The notes beneath the pieces were generated by a model. The model ran no database searches. It was not told where the DNA came from and saw only the letters and a list, made by a program, of their open reading frames with translations. Shown here one piece after another: positions 61,816-64,000 of a stretch of 64,000 nt of DNA. How positions within the stretch are numbered: the first letter of the stretch is position 1; each line of letters begins with the position of its first letter. The stretch is from IMCC26077 sp964490435 (GTDB taxonomy: Bacteria; Actinomycetota; Actinomycetes; Nanopelagicales; Nanopelagicaceae): positions 6,268-70,267 of the forward strand of contig CAZBCF010000002.1 of assembly GCA_964490435.1 (NCBI GenBank), written 5' to 3'. The translations under genes and the position numbers were made by a program.

Positions 61816-63678
61816 CTATTTTTCTAAAGTTTTCGATACTTGCTTATACCCCTTGGGGCACTTGGGATTTACTCCACGAGCAACCCACGTCTTTCCACCC
61901 TTGGCGCTGCATTTAAGAACGTAAGTCTTGGCTCCAGCGGCGCTCTTTGATCCATTCGAGTTGTTGTTTCCGACTGGATTGCCAGTAGTGCACTTTCCGC
62001 TGGCATCGCAACACTTTCCGGTTCCGTCACACTTCACCGTATCCGAGTAATTTCCTTGGTTGTTGCCGGAATTGTTACCGCCTTGGTTGTTGCCGGAATT
62101 GTTACCGCCTTGGTTGTTGCCGGAATTGTTACCGCCACCAGATTGTGTAAGTTTCACCCGTAACTTTGGCGATGAGAAGGTGAAGTTTTCTGCGCGAAGG
62201 AAGAACCAGCCATCCTTCTCCCCCACCTGCTCCTGCGCCGCAATCTCTTGACCATTCTCAGAGACAATCGAGACCGTTGCCTTTACGGGCACATTCTTAG
62301 CGAATCCGTAGATGGCCCTGGCGGCATCCGCGCGAATAGTTAAGTCGTAAGTACCGCGGAACGTTGCGCCTGAAGGAGTCAGGTGCGGCGCTCCTACTTG
62401 GTACTCCAACGACTGGGTCTGTTGGTTAAACGACGGCGGTCCGGGCACATAAGCGGTTGCATTGCTCGTTACGATTCCATCCACTTGATCATCTTTAGAA
62501 GCAAACCGCGGATCCGAACCCTCATTGGACGCTTTGAAGTACCACTGAGTTGTCAACGCCGCAGCAGTATCTTTCACAACGGGAATCCAGCCTTTGAGCA
62601 CATCGAATTCTCTACTGCTTGCCAAGTGGGCAACATCCCATTGGTTTGGATCTGATACGCCGTACATCTTTCCCACGCTGGGGAATCCATTGCGATAGTA
62701 CTTCTGAAGATCGGGAGAGAGCGCCGCCCAGGAACTTTTACCAAAGAGGACCGGAACTGTGACGGGCTCGCCAGAAACATCAAGTACAACAGCGTTTCCA
62801 GATGCAGATTTATTCAGGGTGAACGTTGGCTTACTCAACCGTCCATAGAACCAATTGGAGGGAGCCTTCGGGAAACGTATCGAGACCCCAAACGAAGTGC
62901 CATCTATTGGAAACGACTCGCGCAGGGCGCATTTACTCTCACTGTTAGTCGCGCATCCTCCGCCGACTATCGCATCCAGCCCATTCCCATCTGCGGTTAC
63001 TAATTGATAGGTACCACTCTTCATCGAAGTTGCATACATGGCCACGGTGTATTCGTTAAATTGAAATGTCGGAGTGGATGTTGCGTTGGCCCGTTGCCCT
63101 CTGCCGCGAGTAGAGACAATCAATGTGTAACTATCGCCGCCGGATGAGTTCTTTATCCCTGGAATCTGCCATATGGAAGGTGGGCCACCTGAAGGCAGCC
63201 CTAGTGAAGAATCGCCGACAAAATCTGTGGGTCCCTGTGCGGGAAGATTCTCAGTGAATTTGCCAGAGACCTTTCCAGAAGGTGTCTTGGCATATACCTC
63301 CTGCACACAGAAAAGATCGGTTTCAGATTTGCAGGGTTGCAAAATCGCAAACACGCTGAAGTTCGTTGTCTTAGCACAAGCAGCATCCTGCAAATTCTTG
63401 CAGTACAGCTTCGTGCCAGATGCCTGGGTTCCATCAGGATTGGAATTAACGTTTGTGTCGCCTAATCCCGAGGAATAACTGAGCGCTGCTTGCGAATCGT
63501 CGAAGATGACTCCAACACCAGTGGCGCCACCTTCACCATTGAAAGCAGGAAGTAAAAAGGTCTTAGGATCATCTGGCCCGGCTGCTACGGCACGATTTAA
63601 ATCGGCGACGGTCAGAAATAGGGTGAGAACAAGAGCAAGGGTGCCTCGGAGAGTGCGCGAAATTCGCTTGGTTCCCAT
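61816..63678 (-). CDS. Secreted protein of unknown function, NPKCPxGYK-tail family (copy 3)
   Basis: A 620-aa protein with a Sec signal peptide (about 1-33, cleavage after AVAA). It carries the family segments PSGGPPSIWQIPG, SNWFYGRLSKPTF, GIVTSNATAYVPGPP, TYDLTIRADAARA and NFTFSSPKLRVKLTQ. After these comes a linker with three 9-residue Asn/Gly/Ser/Gln repeats and a Cys-rich stretch (KCDGTGKCCDASGKC), then the tail LKCSAKGGKTWVARG.NPKCPKGYK. A structured leader lies upstream. Function is unknown. Confidence 0.86.
   Translation of the reverse strand: MGTKRISRTLRGTLALVLTLFLTVADLNRAVAAGPDDPKTFLLPAFNGEGGATGVGVIFDDSQAALSYSSGLGDTNVNSNPDGTQASGTKLYCKNLQDAACAKTTNFSVFAILQPCKSETDLFCVQEVYAKTPSGKVSGKFTENLPAQGPTDFVGDSSLGLPSGGPPSIWQIPGIKNSSGGDSYTLIVSTRGRGQRANATSTPTFQFNEYTVAMYATSMKSGTYQLVTADGNGLDAIVGGGCATNSESKCALRESFPIDGTSFGVSIRFPKAPSNWFYGRLSKPTFTLNKSASGNAVVLDVSGEPVTVPVLFGKSSWAALSPDLQKYYRNGFPSVGKMYGVSDPNQWDVAHLASSREFDVLKGWIPVVKDTAAALTTQWYFKASNEGSDPRFASKDDQVDGIVTSNATAYVPGPPSFNQQTQSLEYQVGAPHLTPSGATFRGTYDLTIRADAARAIYGFAKNVPVKATVSIVSENGQEIAAQEQVGEKDGWFFLRAENFTFSSPKLRVKLTQSGGGNNSGNNQGGNNSGNNQGGNNSGNNQGNYSDTVKCDGTGKCCDASGKCTTGNPVGNNNSNGSKSAAGAKTYVLKCSAKGGKTWVARGVNPKCPKGYKQVSKTLEK
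62054..62134 (-). repeat. 27-bp coding tandem repeat, 3 perfect copies
   Basis: Three perfect 27-bp units at 62054, 62081 and 62108 encode a nine-residue Gly/Asn/Ser/Gln unit in copy 3 of the secreted family. The perfect DNA identity suggests recent expansion. Confidence 0.95.
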
Positions 63679-63952
63679 GTGAGAACTTTAGGACTGACCA
63701 GATGACAATTCCAGTCTCGCAGTTTATAAAGTGGTGGTCGCGTAAGGAGGTTGGCGCAATTCTTGGGCAATCTGGACTCCCGCACTATCGCCCACCTACG
63801 CTCTGCCTCGCCCTGATGGCCGAGGTTACGGTTCAGCCCCGGTAAAAATCCTTACACTTGCGGCGAGAAGAACCTGCTCTAATTCACAAGCCAAAACCAT
63901 TCCCACATGTGCAGAGCACTTCACGTGCAGAGCACTTCACCTTCAGAGCACT
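63679..63952. other. 274-bp intergenic region between two secreted-family genes
   Basis: No gene is visible. It holds the leader RNA candidate (63740-63857), 61 bp of undistinguished leader before the ATG at 63678, and on its right part most of the 16-bp tandem repeat. No clear Shine-Dalgarno precedes ATG 63678. Confidence 0.6.
63740..63857 (-). ncRNA. Structured leader RNA, ydaO (c-di-AMP riboswitch)-like candidate
   Basis: On the minus strand, GTGTAAGG (63857-63850) pairs with CCTTACGC (63747-63740) to close a three-way or larger junction. Inside are hairpins CCTCG/CGAGG (63806-63825) and GGGCGAT/ATTGCCC (63793-63765). Two stems need G-U pairs on the minus strand and would be mismatched on plus, supporting minus transcription. 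The single strands (GGGGCTGAACC, GTAGG, CCAACCTCC) recall ydaO motifs. It ends 61 bp before the secreted gene start. Confidence 0.4.
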
Positions 63953-63956
63953 TCAC
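63909..63956. repeat. 16-bp tandem repeat, 3 copies
   Basis: GTGCAGAGCACTTCAC occurs at 63909-63924 and 63925-63940, then as CTTCAGAGCACTTCAC at 63941-63956. Each perfect unit contains the small palindrome GTGC-AGA-GCAC. The third copy covers the stop codon of the partial gene. Confidence 0.9.
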
Positions 63957-64000
63957 TTGCGAGCGATTTTTGACACCAATTTGTATCCGGATGGACATTT
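63953..64000 (-). CDS. C-terminal end of a further NPKCPxGYK-tail secreted protein (copy 4, partial)
   Basis: The minus-strand frame entering from the right edge reads KCPSGYKLVSKIARK and then TGA at 63955-63953. This is the same KCP-x-GYK tail as in copy 3 (KCPKGYKQVSKTLEK), including the VSK extension, so a tandem paralogue most likely lies beyond the edge. Only 15 residues are visible, so the body is unknown. Confidence 0.72.
   Translation of the reverse strand, partial: KCPSGYKLVSKIARK

Noticed and set aside
62054..62134. CRISPR-like direct repeats
   Set aside because: The units are contiguous without spacers and encode a protein linker; no cas genes are present.
63679..63952. tRNA-like or small protein gene in the last long spacer
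   Set aside because: No acceptor/T-arm pattern and no open frame with a start and ribosome site; the stems fit a leader RNA better.

Overview
The window looks like a piece of a draft genome or metagenome-assembled genome of a small, streamlined freshwater actinobacterium, most likely of the acI / Nanopelagicales type or a close relative. The reasons are an actinorhodopsin gene (44176-44943), actinobacterial gene orders (hom-thrC-thrB-rho-rpmE-prfA-prmC-sua5-...-atp; mec-cysO-cysM-murI-rph-rdgB, as in mycobacteria), actinobacteria-specific small proteins (DUF3039, DUF2017 beside clpS, a CxxC protein of about 100 aa), a homodimeric-type pyruvate dehydrogenase E1, very short intergenic gaps and middling GC. 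Taxonomy is inferred from gene content only.

Layout. 1-8.6 kb: 3' part of aceE, an MFS carrier, a thioredoxin-TPR protein, methylmalonyl-CoA pathway genes (meaB, mce), an AI-2E-type membrane protein, a hydrolase and an aldehyde dehydrogenase. 8.6-17.2 kb: two members of a large secreted protein family of unknown function, an ABC exporter, a Lys/Pro-rich secreted protein, a cobalamin adenosyltransferase and murA with Asp in place of the active-site Cys. 17.3-26.1 kb (minus): complete F-type ATP synthase operon atpI-Z-B-E-F-H-A-G-D-C, headed by wecA. 26-32 kb (minus): glyA, sua5, prmC, prfA, rpmE, rho. 32-38.7 kb (minus): thrB, thrC, hom, lysA, argS, then tRNA-Leu and an MFS gene. 40-44 kb (minus): rdgB, rph, murI, cysM, cysO, mec. 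44.2-51.8 kb: actinorhodopsin with a structured leader and strong terminator, then a probable gamma-glutamyl amine/amino-acid catabolic island (class I amidotransferase, SDR, aldehyde dehydrogenase, glutamine-synthetase-like ligase, APC permease, class II amidotransferase). 51.7-59.9 kb: DUF2017, clpS, a GH18 glycosidase, DUF3039, ornithine carbamoyltransferase, pntAA-pntAB-pntB and a pirin. 60-64 kb: a DUF222-HNH protein and two more members of the secreted family, one cut by the window edge.

How the parts fit. Light-driven proton pumping, ATP synthase and proton-translocating transhydrogenase together suggest energy supplementation from light. The amine/amino-acid island, threonine/lysine genes and cysO-cysM sulfur route cover nitrogen and amino-acid metabolism. 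The most unusual content is the secreted family: three complete members and one C-terminal end share a body with recurring motifs and a C-terminal tail of the form (Cys)...NPKCPxG(F/Y)(K/T). One is preceded by a structured RNA that resembles, by eye, a ydaO-type (c-di-AMP) riboswitch.

Assembly note. Both 100-N gaps (24907-25006 and 61133-61232) are flanked by identical 55-bp sequences. Collapsing each gap plus one 55-bp copy restores gene structure exactly, so the Ns appear to be scaffolding artefacts rather than missing DNA.
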